Positions 32,465 to 43,697 of a DNA stretch of 60,000 bases are shown one piece after another. Every line of letters starts with the position of its first letter. Position 1 is the stretch's first letter. The stretch covers positions 256,109,533 through 256,169,532 of the forward strand of contig NC_081410.1 of the NCBI RefSeq assembly GCF_030272615.1. Reading direction: 5' to 3'. This DNA comes from Cryptomeria japonica. Lineage: Eukaryota > Streptophyta > Pinopsida > Cupressales > Cupressaceae. The position numbers and the translations under genes were made by a program. Below the pieces are notes generated by a model that was given only the letters and a program-made list of their open reading frames with translations, did not search any database and had not been told where the DNA came from.

Positions 32465-33801
32465 TGGTTCTCTATCTCACAAGGTCCTCAAGCCAATGCC
32501 TTTCTCAGATCACTAAGCAAAGTGGCTTAGGGATGATGAATGCAAGAACGAGGGATGCTTATGATTGATCTAATTATGAAATGCATCCTATCTATGCATG
32601 ATTCTACAAATGCAATAAACTAGATTATAAGATGACAAGATTAGTAGCAATACTATCCTAACATGATATACTAGTTAATGATTTAAGCTAATGATAAAGG
32701 AAATAGTCTAAAGTGCTTATTAGATTAATTCCTATTACAAAGAGAAGCTAGATGTATTGATAAATTTGAGCATAAATGAGATACTAAAATCTTGCATGGA
32801 TCCTAAAATAGAGGAATGAGAGCTCTATTTATAGTGAAAATATGGCAATGGATGGTCAAGATTGAAGGAGTTAATCAAGGGTCGGGATTGAAAGTTATCA
32901 ATCCATGTTTACAATTTTCACCAATGAAATGGTGATAATTGTCAACATAAGACTGGTTGAGAGGACATGAAAGAAGCATTAAATGCTTGAGAAGACCTTA
33001 TGGTTACCTTAGGAGGTAAGGGTTAAGGTTAGGTTAGGGTTATCCAATGGATAAAGCTTTTATCCAAGGGGTAATTTTTTGTGCAAAGGTTAAAGGGATA
33101 ACCATGGTCAAAGAAATAAATGCTTGATCAAACCCCTGGGTTAGATGAGGGTTAAGTTAGTCAAAAAGTCTCTAACCATGCCACTAAGGGTTAGTTAACC
33201 ATTAATGGTTTGAAGACTTTGGGGACAAATTTGTAAGAGTCCTTCCAAATTTGCAGATATTCAACAAGTTAGCTTGTTGAATGGATAAAGGCTTTAATGC
33301 TTTTAGAAGACTTTGCTCCAAATTAGAGAAGTGACCTCCTCAAATTTAGGGAAAAGGGATAATGGATGGGTTTGGGCTAATTGATTAGGATTAGATGGAT
33401 TCTAGAAGAAATTAGGAATAGGGTTTAGGATGCAAGTGGGAGATGTAGGAAAATGCAAGTGGGTGAGGGAAAATAGAATTAATTAAAATAAATTGCTTTA
33501 TTTCAATTGGTTGCAATTTGGGAAATTGAATAAATTAGATTTATTCAATTTTGGGATAAACTATTAATTAAATGTAAATTTAATTAAAAGTAAGAAGAAA
33601 AGATTTAATTAAATAAAATGATTTATTTAATTAAATGATGTAAAGGGCTTTAGTGAATTTAACTAAATAAATTGAAAAATTTATTTAATTGAATAGAAGA
33701 ATGTGGGTGATTTAGTTAAATTAAATTTAACTAAATGGAGGAATGGGAATAAAATGTATTAAATATTCATTTAGAAATACAGTCATTTTAATACATCTAC
33801 A
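32460..33801 (-). repeat. 5' LTR of element F, truncated
   Basis: 1342 bp matching 11392-12735. The LTR 3' end (minus sense) is missing. TATA box CTATAAATAG at 32825-32834 and the perfect hairpin at 33603-33636 are kept. The end at 33801 (TGTAGATGTATTAAAATG on the minus strand) is flanked by the TSD GTGTA. Confidence 0.88.
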
Positions 33802-35258
33802 GTGTAGAGTTTGATGACATGATGGTGTATGTTGTCATTGATGTCAATATGCTAAAGTATGAGCTGGTATATTGAAGTAAATAAACTGGCAAGAGAACCG
33901 GTATGATGGTATGAAGTGAACCGGTATGATGGTATGAACCAGTATATGTGAAAAGGTGAACCGGTATGTTGGAATGTGAACCGGTATATGGAAAGTTTGT
34001 ATCAAGGTTTCATTTGATATGACTATCGATTGGTAGTCTCAGCTTCAGGGTTTCTGGTTGATGCATTCCAAGTCTGTCTGATTCAACCGACGACATCCTG
34101 TGATGAGTTAGCATTGAAATGAAGATTAGATCGCGTTGCCACTTCATCCTTGTGCGCATGAAGAATCTTATCTAGGATCTTTCATGAAGAAGATTGATTA
34201 TATCCACCTTGGGAATGTGCAAAATCTCTGTAAATAGTGGAGAGTGCGTGATGGGTTATCAACTTCTAGAAGCGGTGAAGAACGGACGATAGAGAACGTC
34301 TTGAGATTTGTTCAAGATTGTTTTACCCCATGTAATGTGATTTAACGGTTAGGATTGGACCAATTGTATTGTTAACCTAGATGCTTAGGGTTTTAGGTTT
34401 TGGCTACTGACCTAATTGTTTTTCTATAAGGTCGATGATGATTTTTGTTTGAGTTTGTTGGGAAATGATTATATGTGAGGTTATTCTTGCCAGACTAGAG
34501 AAGTGAGTAGATACCTGCAGAGTGTGATTGCAGAAGTATAAGAACTGAAGTGGATATGCCTTAGCATTGAGTGTTGTTATCAGATTGGTGTATTACCTAT
34601 TGACTCCTAATCATTTCAACAGTTGGAAAATCCCTTTACCGGGTAGCTTTAATAGGCTTTTTGTAAATCCTTTAATAGGGTGACTCAAAATCATTGAGTT
34701 CTTTAAATCCTCTTGCGAGGTAACCTTTAACAGGATATTTAGCCATCCCTTAACCGGGTGATCCCTAGCAGGATCGGTTCCTAGCAGAACCTATTGTAAA
34801 GTATTTAACCGGACTAGGCTCCTAATAGAGAGAACTTCAGAAGAGTTTAAGAACAACTTGTGGGTATTCATCCCCACCTTGGTTTTTCCCAGTTGGGTTT
34901 CCATGTGAAAAATCAGTGTGTCATGTGTGATGCATTTTCATGTGATGTTTTAATGTTTTCTTTTAAGTGGTAATGCAAGTTGATCCAGTATTCTTTATAT
35001 TTCTAATGTATTACTTGTTTAAGAATATGGGTGAAGTGGAAGTGTTATATTAGGTTTTGTGATGATCTAAGTGTTACAGGTTTATGACTTTTACAGTCAC
35101 TATGTTTTACCGGTATTGCCTTGATTTAGAATGGTGATGTTGTTTACCAGTTAGTGTAGTCTTTGTAGTTTGAGTTGTTTATGAAAGTTTTTGTCCATAC
35201 TAATTCACTCCCCCCATGCAATAGTTGTTGAGTATTTACTATTCATCATTATTCATCA
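33802..35258 (+). repeat. 3' LTR of element B, remainder
   Basis: Continuation of 11242-11257 after F, matching 5388-6859 of the 5' LTR and ending TTATTCATCA. Followed by the TSD GGAAG. The C tract is shortened (CCCCCC at 35209-35214). Confidence 0.9.
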
Positions 35259-35990
35259 GGAAGGATGAAAGGAAGAATTGGATGAAGGAATATCCTCTAT
35301 AGGAAGTTTTTCCTTTCTATCGCCATTATTTATATCCTCTTTGATAGGTTGAGGGGGAAGATCCTTATCATATAAGCCTTCATATTTTCTTAATTTTATA
35401 TGAGTATATAGTTCATGAATAAAATGTATAACATCATCTTCCGTATAAATTTTTTGGTGACTAAGATAAGCTCCAGGAGAATAAGGAGGATCTAAAGGGA
35501 TTGATAAGCCAACATGTTGATCTTTCCCCCTTTCCACTAGAGTATGCCTATAAGAAGAGGATGATATCTTGTTTCTCTTCAATGCTTTCTCTCCATTTTA
35601 GAGATCATTGATAGGAGTATTGACTTTTTCCTCATTCACATTAGACACCCTAGGAGAGATACAAGTGTTGACTTTGTTGATGTCATCTTTAGGGTTATCA
35701 TTATCTACAAAATACTTTATGTGATCTACACATGTAATGAATATTATTAAAAATGTCATCATAAAACAACATATAACATGGATAAAAGCTTTGAGATATG
35801 ATATGCAAGTAGGGAACATTTTAGAAAATCCTAAAAATGCAATATGAAAAAGTATTATGGATGAAAAGAAGTTATGTAAAATGAAAGAAGCCATTATCCA
35901 ACACATGATTTTGATAAATGTAACTAAAAATATAAAATATAACTGAAAATGTAAGTGAAAATTATGCAACCCACAAGCCAAAATGAGCAA
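35259..35990 (-). pseudogene. J1 ORF, right portion: hydrophobic N-terminus
   Basis: Minus-strand frame from ATG 35990 to the B insertion, one stop (35598-35600) inside. The first ~85 residues carry several strongly hydrophobic stretches (for example FHLHFQLYFIFLVTFI and VICCFMMTFLIIFITCV), which would predict two or three membrane segments. A polar region with IYTEDDVIHFIHELYTHIKL follows. It joins in frame to 5371 leftward, giving a protein with a G-patch-like segment. The family is not recognised. The hydrophobic part may instead be translated leader sequence, with a true start further downstream. Confidence 0.45.
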
Positions 35991-36114
35991 AATAACTTAG
36001 GGTTTTTATGAAAGTAACCACTAAATTTATGTAATTATGATTTATGAGTTCAAAATAAAATTTTCAAATTTCTAAAAATCATATTTCAGACCACAAATAA
36101 TAAATAAGCATGCA
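35991..36114. other. J1 leader between PBS and ORF
   Basis: AT-rich noncoding stretch between the presumed PBS and the first ATG of the J1 ORF. Confidence 0.35.
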
Positions 36115-36131
36115 AGGAGTTGGGCTCACCA
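36115..36131 (-). promoter_or_regulatory. Possible PBS of J1
   Basis: Minus strand reads TGGTGAGCCCAACTCCT three bases after an LTR-like ACA end. A PBS should start TGG; the matching tRNA was not identified. Confidence 0.35.
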
Positions 36132-36134
36132 AAA

Positions 36135-37216
36135 TGTAATGTGGGGAAAATTAGGAATTAGGGTTTAAGATAATAAAACCACTAAGTATCCCAATTAACC
36201 CACATACATTGAAAGAGGACTGAACCTAATAGATATAGGGTTAATCCTTGTGAGGAAAGAGATTGAGATTCTTATTAGATTCAATTGGGTTGGGGGGTTG
36301 ATTATCATCTTTATAAGTTGAATTGTGATGTAGTTTATGAAATTAAGGTTTATTAAGGAATTATTGAAGTGATATGATGAAAACAATAAGCTACAAATGT
36401 CCCATAGAACCATCGACCTATATCTGAGAAAAATGAGATGTTTAAAACCTATCCTCCAAATTTTGACTTGTTTTTTTGAGACCAAGTAGCACAAATCTAC
36501 AATGGTCCTCTGAATTTTCTACCATCGAAATTTGACTTGTTCGTCACTATTGACTTTGTTGAATATCTTGAGTACAACTCCGCATGTGTTTCTAGCATTA
36601 AAAAAAAGGGAAAGATGTTGGGAATAGAGTTTGCCTTAAGTCAAACCCTAGTTTTGGAATTAACCATGAATGAAATAATGCAAATACTAAAATAAATGTT
36701 AAGGAGATATACCTCAGATCTACAATTATTGATGATGATGCAATTCCCTTTGAATGTAATCACAAATGTTGAATGTAATGGCATGAAAAACACATGAACA
36801 TGAAAAACCCTAATCACACACACATGCTTGTATGAATATTGATGTAAATTTGCTCCACAATGCTTGAATGATGAATATCCAACATTGAATATTTGAAGAT
36901 GCTTGATAATGTATTCTTCCTAGATGCATGAATGATCTCATTGATGTTCTCCTAGGTCTAAATGAATTGATAGGATGTCTTTATATATGTTTCCCTAGGT
37001 AATTTACCGAGTAGGCCAACCTCCAACAGTCATGTGTAGCCCAAGGGATCAAATTTTGTCGGGGAGATATGGCTCCTACCCCATTTCAAATCAGGGCCCC
37101 TTTGAGAGGGATCAATGCATTTTGGGGCACCTTGGACCTTCTACAAAGAGGACCAAAACAAGCAACCAAGGGGGTGGGCATCTCATAATGGGACCCACTA
37201 GAGGGCGTACATGACA
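36135..37216 (-). repeat. Probable 5' LTR of J1
   Basis: About 1082 bp with minus-strand termini TGTCATGTACGCCC...CCACATTACA. A TATA-type TATATAAAG is at 36979-36987 (minus). Competing reading: a plus-strand LTR starts at 36616 (TGTTGGGAATAG) directly after the purine run AAAAAAAGGGAAAGA. No second copy is present in the window to decide. Confidence 0.4.
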
Positions 37217-38516
37217 TCAAATTTGGATAATTGAGCCTAAAAATACCTAAAGAGGGGATGCAAATAGGAGTTGTTATCCATAAAATCCTTGTCGGCTTGT
37301 GTCACAATGGGGATTTCACCATTATATAGGATGATTGTTGTCTAAAGATTGAGTTTCCAAATTTTTCTTCCTCTTATTATGTTATCCTTATTTTTCCTCA
37401 TAACCTATTAGAGACTCCAAACACATTGTGACCATGGCATCAATATTTTCTAATTTCTAGATAATATTTGGACTGACATCAATTGAACCTATTATGTCTT
37501 CAATCATTTTAGTAAAACTACTGAACATGCTTTCAATAGATTCCAATTTTGTTCCATCATCTTTGTGCATCTATACCTGAATCACTTGGAACTCACTTTG
37601 AATGTCTCCTATAATTGCATCACATTATTTGAGCCATTTATTATGTTTTCCAAGGCTTTGTTTCAAAAGGGTAGCCCTCCATTCTATGCATTTCTTCCAC
37701 ACTATGCACAATTTAGACTCAACAAGTTTTGGCATGATAGATTGTAACATTTGCACAATAACAAGTCCAACATCTATCTTCATCTTTTGAGCATCAATAA
37801 GGTATTGTAGGGTTGGTCATAATGAAGTAACAACAACCTTAATCTTCTCCCAATAAAACATATAACTGGTGAAGTAGAGGGATGAACCTAAGTTGTCAAA
37901 CAGGAGCAACTAGTTCATTTTGGAACTTCTGAATTTGTAAATCTTTTTCTTTAAGCTCATCTTTTACCCCGATGATTTATGTAGAATAAACAATATTTTC
38001 TTGGCTCTACTTGATTAATTATTTTGTCTTTTCTTCCAAGGCAACCTCTACTATTTGTTTATTCTATTCTTTATAATCTATTAGGGACTGGATTGCTTGC
38101 AATTCGTATTTTCAAAGCTATAGTTGTTGACTCAATTATTATTATTTTCTTCCTTCTCTACCACGTAGGCAACCTTTATTTAATTCACTTCTACAAAAAG
38201 CTTATTTCTTTTATCCTATTCTTCTTCGATCACTACAAATGTTCTTTCTCCACATTCTTTCCTCAACTCACTAATTTTTTATTCCATAGCCTTAAGCTCA
38301 ACTTATTTTGCTTATACAGTAAGCTCCATAATTCCCACCTTTTCCTCTAGTTTGATGTTGGTTTGGGTGAGCTTAATATAATCAGATGTCACCACCTTCT
38401 ATGATTCTTTTATGAATTCCACCTTGTCCCGAGGATGAGCTATACCCATACCAATTCCAGCTGCATGGACAATATAATCCTCTAATTGCATTTGACCTTT
38501 AGCCTTGACTACATCG
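37217..38516 (-). pseudogene. J: unidentified coiled-coil coding sequence, C-terminal part
   Basis: Minus strand, the in-frame continuation of 59575-60000 after removing G and one TSD. It reads VVKAKGQMQLEDYIVHAAG, then a long Lys/Glu/Gln-rich helical region (KLEEKVGIMELTV, KAMEQKISELRKECGE), typical coiled coil, and near 37540-37450 KLESIESMFSSFTKMIEDI. Many stops fall where Gln would suit (TAG, TAA). No known domain. It may be ORF2 of another pol-less element or a dead cellular gene; I cannot say which. Coding signal fades before 37330. Confidence 0.5.
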
Positions 38517-39410
38517 TGTAAGGAAGTTAAGTAGCTGAACAACTTCCTACACTAATTTTGAGAGGAGAATAATGAAATTTTTTTAACAGATAGTTACAAC
38601 AATTGAGAAACTTAACATAAATAATTAAAATATAATGCATAGCACAACATAGAAACACAATTATTTACGTGGGGAAAACCCTTTCGATAGAAAAACCCCA
38701 CACTACAAAAGAAGCTCTATATTATTCAGCAATCAATAACAGATTACAATATACTTTTAGAGAAATCTCTTTGCAGGAGTACCACTATTCAGAGATTCAA
38801 AGGTAAGTTAATCATCATAAGAATCTTACACACAACCTCTATCTCACACACCTCATATATAGGAGATATAATACAAGAAACCATCAAATGGTATTACAAA
38901 ACCATGGGCTAAAACCACACAATAAAGTAGAGACAATCTTCTAGATGCTCTATGACATGTTAAAACACACATCAACACGTGTCAAATCCCTTTTACAACT
39001 CATTTATGTGTCTGATGTATTTTATATTTCCTATTTCAAGACTACAAACTTCCGGAGGCCATAACTTGAGAATTGTATGTCCTATTGGCGAACCGTTTGA
39101 AGCACTGGAAAGCTCACAAAGTACTCTATTGCCTTGTAAGCTGCTACACTACTTACACCCATGTTTTAGGACATTTTAGGGCCTCTAAAGTATTCAAAAT
39201 TAAATTTAAACCTTTCATTGCACCCCTCCAAAACAAAAACTGTAATATCTTCAAAAGTAGTTGCGATCTTGTGATGTAACTTTATCAGAATGCTTATCTA
39301 GCCAACCAGAAGCTTCACTGAGAATTTCACACCATTTTGTGCTCAAATGAAAACTTACTATAAATAGTAACCTCATATAAATGCAAGGTCGAGACACCAT
39401 TTTCCCAACA
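38517..39410 (-). repeat. 3' LTR of element G
   Basis: 894 bp, minus strand TGTTGGGAAAATGGTGTCTC...AACTTCCTTACA. Matches 58685-59574 along its length with scattered changes. Confidence 0.9.
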
Positions 39411-39421
39411 TTCTCCCACTT
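39411..39421 (-). promoter_or_regulatory. Polypurine tract of element G
   Basis: Minus strand AAGTGGGAGAA directly before the LTR start TGTTGGG. Confidence 0.8.
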
Positions 39422-39464
39422 GTCAAACACCATGCAAGAGCAAAGGGAGTATCAACATAATAAA

Positions 39465-42400
39465 TCAATTGCCAGGGGCCATGTGGCCCATAGACTCTGA
39501 ACACCATATGAACTTCTCTATGCTCACAACCTTAGTTAAAGCATCTTCAACATTCATCAAAGTTTCTACCTTAAGTAGCTTCACCCTGCCATCTTTGATC
39601 ATGTCTCCAACAAAATGATATTGAACATCAATATGTTTTGTCTGGTCATGTAATGTCGGGTTCTTAACTAGGCAGATCGCACTCTGACTATCGTGATAAA
39701 CTATCACTACACCTTATTTTATTTTAGTATCTGAACAAAGACTCTTAAGACAAATGGCTTCTTTACAAGCATGAGTAGCTTCCATATACTTTGTTTCATT
39801 AGTGGACAAAGAAACCACAACCAATCACTTACTCATCCAACTAATTGCACCACCAAATAAAGTAAATACATAAGCACTGGTGGCTCTTCTGCTATCAATA
39901 TCACTTTCCCAGTTTGAATCCACATAACCATGAATATCAAGGAGAGTCATGTATCCAACCAAATTACCATGATAACACAAAGAATACTTTGAGGTACCCT
40001 TTAAATATTTGATCAAGACTCTTTTGACTACATCCCTATGAACTCTAATAGGATTAGACATATATCTGGAAAGACCTCCCACTACTTGGGCAATGTTTGG
40101 TGTGGTACAGACCATAACATACATCAAACTTCCAACTACACTCTAGTAAGGCACTCTGCTCATGTCTTCCATCTCGGATGGGGATGTAAGACAATTTGAA
40201 GCAGATAATTTTGTTACAACTATAAAAGGAACACATAATGGTCTACAATCATGCATGTTGAACCTTTGTAATACTGAATTAGCATACTTACTTTGACCTA
40301 TCCATAGCTTTCTGTTCGCTCTAGCTCTTCTAATTTCCATCCCAAGAATGTGCTTTGGAGAACCAAGATCTTTCATTTCAAATTTAGCAGCGAGTTGAGA
40401 CTTTAGTTTTGAAATCATACCTTTCCCTTTACCAATGAATAACATATCATCAACATACAATGAAATGTATACGAAATGATTACCATTAGATTTATAATAA
40501 ACATAGTGATTTGATTTAGAATGCTCAAATCCCAAACTCAATACATATGTATACAATTTCTAGTACCACATCCTAGGAATTCGTTTGAGGCCATACAAAG
40601 ATTTCTTTAATTTACAGACTAAATTACATTTACCTTTCACCACATAGTACTCTGACTGTGTTATATAAATATCTTCCTCCAAATGACCATGAAGGAAAGT
40701 AGTTTTCACATCCATTTGTTCAACCTCTAAATCATAACCAACAACAATAGAAAGAAAAATCTAATGGATGCCATTTTTGCAACAGGAGAAAATATCTCAC
40801 CATAATCAACACCCTCAACCTAAGAGTAGCTTTGTGCAACCAACCTTGCTTTATACTTCTCAATGGTTCCATCTAAACCAATATTTTCTTGAACAACCAT
40901 TTGCAACCAATAGGCTTCCATCCTTCAGGCAATGGTACAAGATCCCATGTATCATTCTTTTTCAAAGATGTTATTTCTTCTTCCATAGTAATCTTCAAGG
41001 ATTCTGCATCATTAATACCTAATGCCTCTTCTACAGATTTAGGTTCATCCACATTAGTGTTCAAAGGAAAAATACATCTCCAATCATCAAGTGAATACCT
41101 TTTAGGTGTTTCTTTATGTCTTGTAGACCTTCAAACAAGCTGATTTGGAGGTTCTTCCTCCTCTTCTGAAGATTCAGAGCTAGATGAGCTCCCCTCAACT
41201 TCTTGCCTATCAAGTGGTCTTGATTAATCTCTTTCAGGTGTAGAAGGGAATTGAATAACATCTTTCTATTTAGTTTATTGTAACTGCAATGTAACAAAAG
41301 GAGACTTAATTTCTCTAAAAATAACACTTCTACTATGAATTACCTTTTGTGCAACAGTGTCCCAAAGCTTGTATCCTTTCACACAATAATTGTATCCGAT
41401 GAAGATACATATCACAACCTTGTTATCCAACTTTGTTTGCTTCTCCTTTGGCACATGTGCATATGCCTCACAATCAAAAACTCTAAGATGCCTCAATGAA
41501 GGCTTGTGACCTAACCATGCTTCCATACGCATTTTATCAACAAGAGTTGATGTAGGAGACCTGTTAATTAGGTAGTAGGTAGTGGCCAAAACTTCAGCCC
41601 AAATTTTTTTTTCTAAACCAACACCACTCGACATACTCTTAGCCTCCTCCATCAGTGTCCTATTCATTCTTTCTACAACTCCATTCTATTGTGGAGAATA
41701 TAGAGTTGTCTTATATCTGTTAATGCCACGGTCTTTACAGAATCTATCAAAATCATTAGAGCAAAATCATTAGAGAAAAATTCACCGCCATTATGAGTCC
41801 TCAAACATTTGATTTTCTTTCCAACCTGCAACTCAACCATTACTTTCAATTATTTAAAATGACTAAAAACTTTAGATTTACTCTTTATAAAGTATACCCA
41901 TGTCCTACTAAAATCACAAATAAATGATACATAATATGTGGATTTCCAATCGAAGGCACATCTACAGGACCAAACCATCAGAATGAATAAGATCCAAAAC
42001 ACCACAAGATTTATGAGAACTTGAGTAAAACTATATGCGGTTTTGTTTTCCATAAATGCAATGCTCACAGAAATCAAAGTCAAGATTACAATAAGTTAAA
42101 CCTTCAATAAGGTTTTTATTTTTAAGGTCCACAGACCCTTTTATCCAATGTGGCCAAGTCTCTAGTGCCATAATATAGTCTTCTCTGCAAATAAATTTTC
42201 TTCAAAAGAAAGAGCACCCTTAGGTACCCAAAAGCCATGTCCATCCGCTAAAGGTGAAACCCTCAAATATTTCGATGGAGTATCTACAAATTTACTTTTT
42301 ACAGAAGTGTTAGTACACTCAACAATGTATGCCTCTAGCTTATACAAAGTGTCGAAGCTGACACCTCTAGCAATCACCATAGCACCCTTAATCATCTTAC

Positions 42401-43517
42401 ATCCTACATTAGAAAGGACTACCTACACACCTGCATCTATCAGTTTTCTCACAAATAAATAAATTTTGTTTTAAACTAGGGATATGCAACATACCGCTAA
42501 TCCTTTTTATTCTACCATCAGGAAACTAGATCCTAACTTTACCTCGACCAACAATGTCTAAATGTGAATCATCACCCAAGTACATCTTGCCTCCATTAAA
42601 TTCTTAATATTCAAAAAACCAATCTTTATTGGAAGTCCTATGAAAAGATGCACCTGAGTCAATTAACCATGCGTCATTACCTACATGAGTAGCCAAAGCT
42701 GCAATGAATGCATCACCATCTTCCTTCTTGGACTCAGAATCAGAATCAAACTTCTTCTTTTTCTTCTTCTTTTTTTCTTTGCATTCGTTATGAATGTGAC
42801 CTGGTTTACCACAATTCCAAAATATGAATTTGGACTTTCCAAGAGATTTGGATCTCCCTTTGGATTTGGACTTATTGTGCTTCTCATTCTTCTTGCCCTT
42901 TTCCTTAGGTCTTCCATAAATAGTTAGGGATTCCTTCGAGCTGATGGATACCTTCCTTTGCATCTTTTCACCAAGTAAGGAACCCACCACATTTTCAGAC
43001 TTTAAAACAATATAAGTATTACTGGTAGTCATAACAAGAGAATCCTACAAATTAGGTAAAGAACAAAGTCATATCTAGCATTTCTCCTCTTCATCCATTT
43101 TAACACCACTGATACCAATTGAGCTACCAACATATTAAATGCTTCCAGGTGATCTATAATTCGTCCACCCTCTTCCATCTTCAAGGAATATAATTTCTTC
43201 CTCAAGAAAATTTGATTTAATAAATATTTGGCTTGATACATATTACCAAGCTTAGTCCATAACTACTTTGTAGTGATCTCTTTGTGGACATTGATCAGAA
43301 CAGAGCTTGCCAAACACAATCTAATTAGACCCTTGGATTTTCAATCCATAACATCATATTGAGCAACCACAATAGGATTTGTAGGTCTTGAGACATTCAC
43401 ATCAACAACATCCCATGAATCTCAATCTATTAGCATATTTTCTAGCTTTAGTTTCCACATCTCAAAATTACTACCATTAAATTTCTCCACCTCTATTCTC
43501 CTTGACAAACTTTCCAT
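39465..43517 (-). pseudogene. Element G gag-pol polyprotein, decayed
   Basis: Minus strand from ATG 43517. Gag (FNGSNFEMWKLKLENML at 43475, UBN2-type region 43240-43029), CCHC knuckle FWNCGKPGHIHNEC with the first Cys changed (about 42820), protease WLIDSGASFHRTS (42665), GAG-pre-integrase (42300-42080), integrase (HNGGEF near 41800, NGVVERMNRTLMEE near 41680), RT with YVDD (40453) and RNase H (39950-39500; HDSQSAICLVKNP). Ends at 39465. Many stops and several frameshifts. Integrase and the end of RNase H resemble Tork/Tnt1-type copia. A Lys-rich run follows the zinc knuckle, encoded by a purine-rich stretch at 42740-42780. Confidence 0.88.
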
Positions 43518-43531
43518 CTAAAAATTCTTGT

Positions 43532-43697
43532 TGTTGGCTTGATGATGATTGTAATGAATGACTTCATATATTGTCATTGATGGAACATGTACACACACAC
43601 ACATGTTTGTCAACCGGTGTTACTTCAAAGTTATTTGTATTATATTGCTACTAGTATTAGAAGTTTTGCTTGTGATGGTGTCAAACCAGTACATGTC
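43532..43697 (+). repeat. 5' LTR of element E, first part
   Basis: TGTTGGCTTGATG..., matching 57489 onward. Contains an AC dinucleotide run (about 43589-43604). Ends in ATGTC (43693-43697), the TSD of D. Confidence 0.9.

Larger units (their letters stand above)
11258..33801 (-). mobile_element. Element F: Tat-like Ty3/gypsy retrotransposon with antisense PMD gene, split by C
   Basis: Minus-oriented gypsy element inside the 3' LTR of B. LTR ends are TG...CA; TSD GTGCA (11253-11257) and GTGTA (33802-33806). Reading leftward: 5' LTR (33801-32460, truncated), a copia-derived filler, gag, protease, G-patch, RT, RNase H, a second archaeal-type RNase H, integrase, tandem repeats, an antisense plant-mobile-domain gene, PPT and 3' LTR. 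Dual RNase H and an extra antisense ORF between integrase and 3' LTR are established traits of the Tat/Ogre/Retand lineage. C (6.65 kb) lies in its gag. Without C it is about 15.9 kb. Confidence 0.88.
5372..35258 (+). mobile_element. Element B: Ty1/copia retrotransposon, split by F
   Basis: Plus-strand copia element. TSD GGAAG is perfect on both sides (5367-5371 and 35259-35263). The 5' LTR is 5372-6859, the single gag-pol ORF 6931-10965, the PPT 11230-11241. The 3' LTR starts at 11242, is broken after 16 bases by F, and resumes at 33802-35258. Removing F leaves about 7.3 kb, normal for copia. Domain order gag, protease, integrase, RT, RNase H places it in Ty1/copia. UBN2-type Gag, iMet PBS and a repeated PPT suggest the Tork/SIRE side, not resolved here. 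Confidence 0.9.
3772..37216 (-). mobile_element. J1: probable LTR element, 5' part, interrupted by A and B
   Basis: Inferred minus-strand element. Its 5' LTR would be 36135-37216 and its PBS 36115-36131. Its coding sequence runs 35990-35264, is split by B, and resumes at 5371 leftward to about 4690. A is inserted further left at 3771. The key support is that the reading frame continues across B once a single GGAAG is counted. The 3' LTR is not in the window, so family and full length are unknown. Alternative: the left part (3772-4689) belongs to something else. Confidence 0.4.

Noticed and set aside
36616-37216. Plus-strand LTR starting TGTTGGGAATAG after a purine run
   Set aside because: Possible, but the minus reading (36135-37216) gives TG...CA termini, a TATA box and a PBS-like site. 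Neither has a second copy in the window, so I kept the minus reading at low confidence.
38024-38350. Hydrophobic plus-strand ORF of 108 codons suggesting a membrane protein
   Set aside because: It is the antisense shadow of the Lys/Glu-rich coiled coil of J; the complement of such codons is Phe/Leu-rich.
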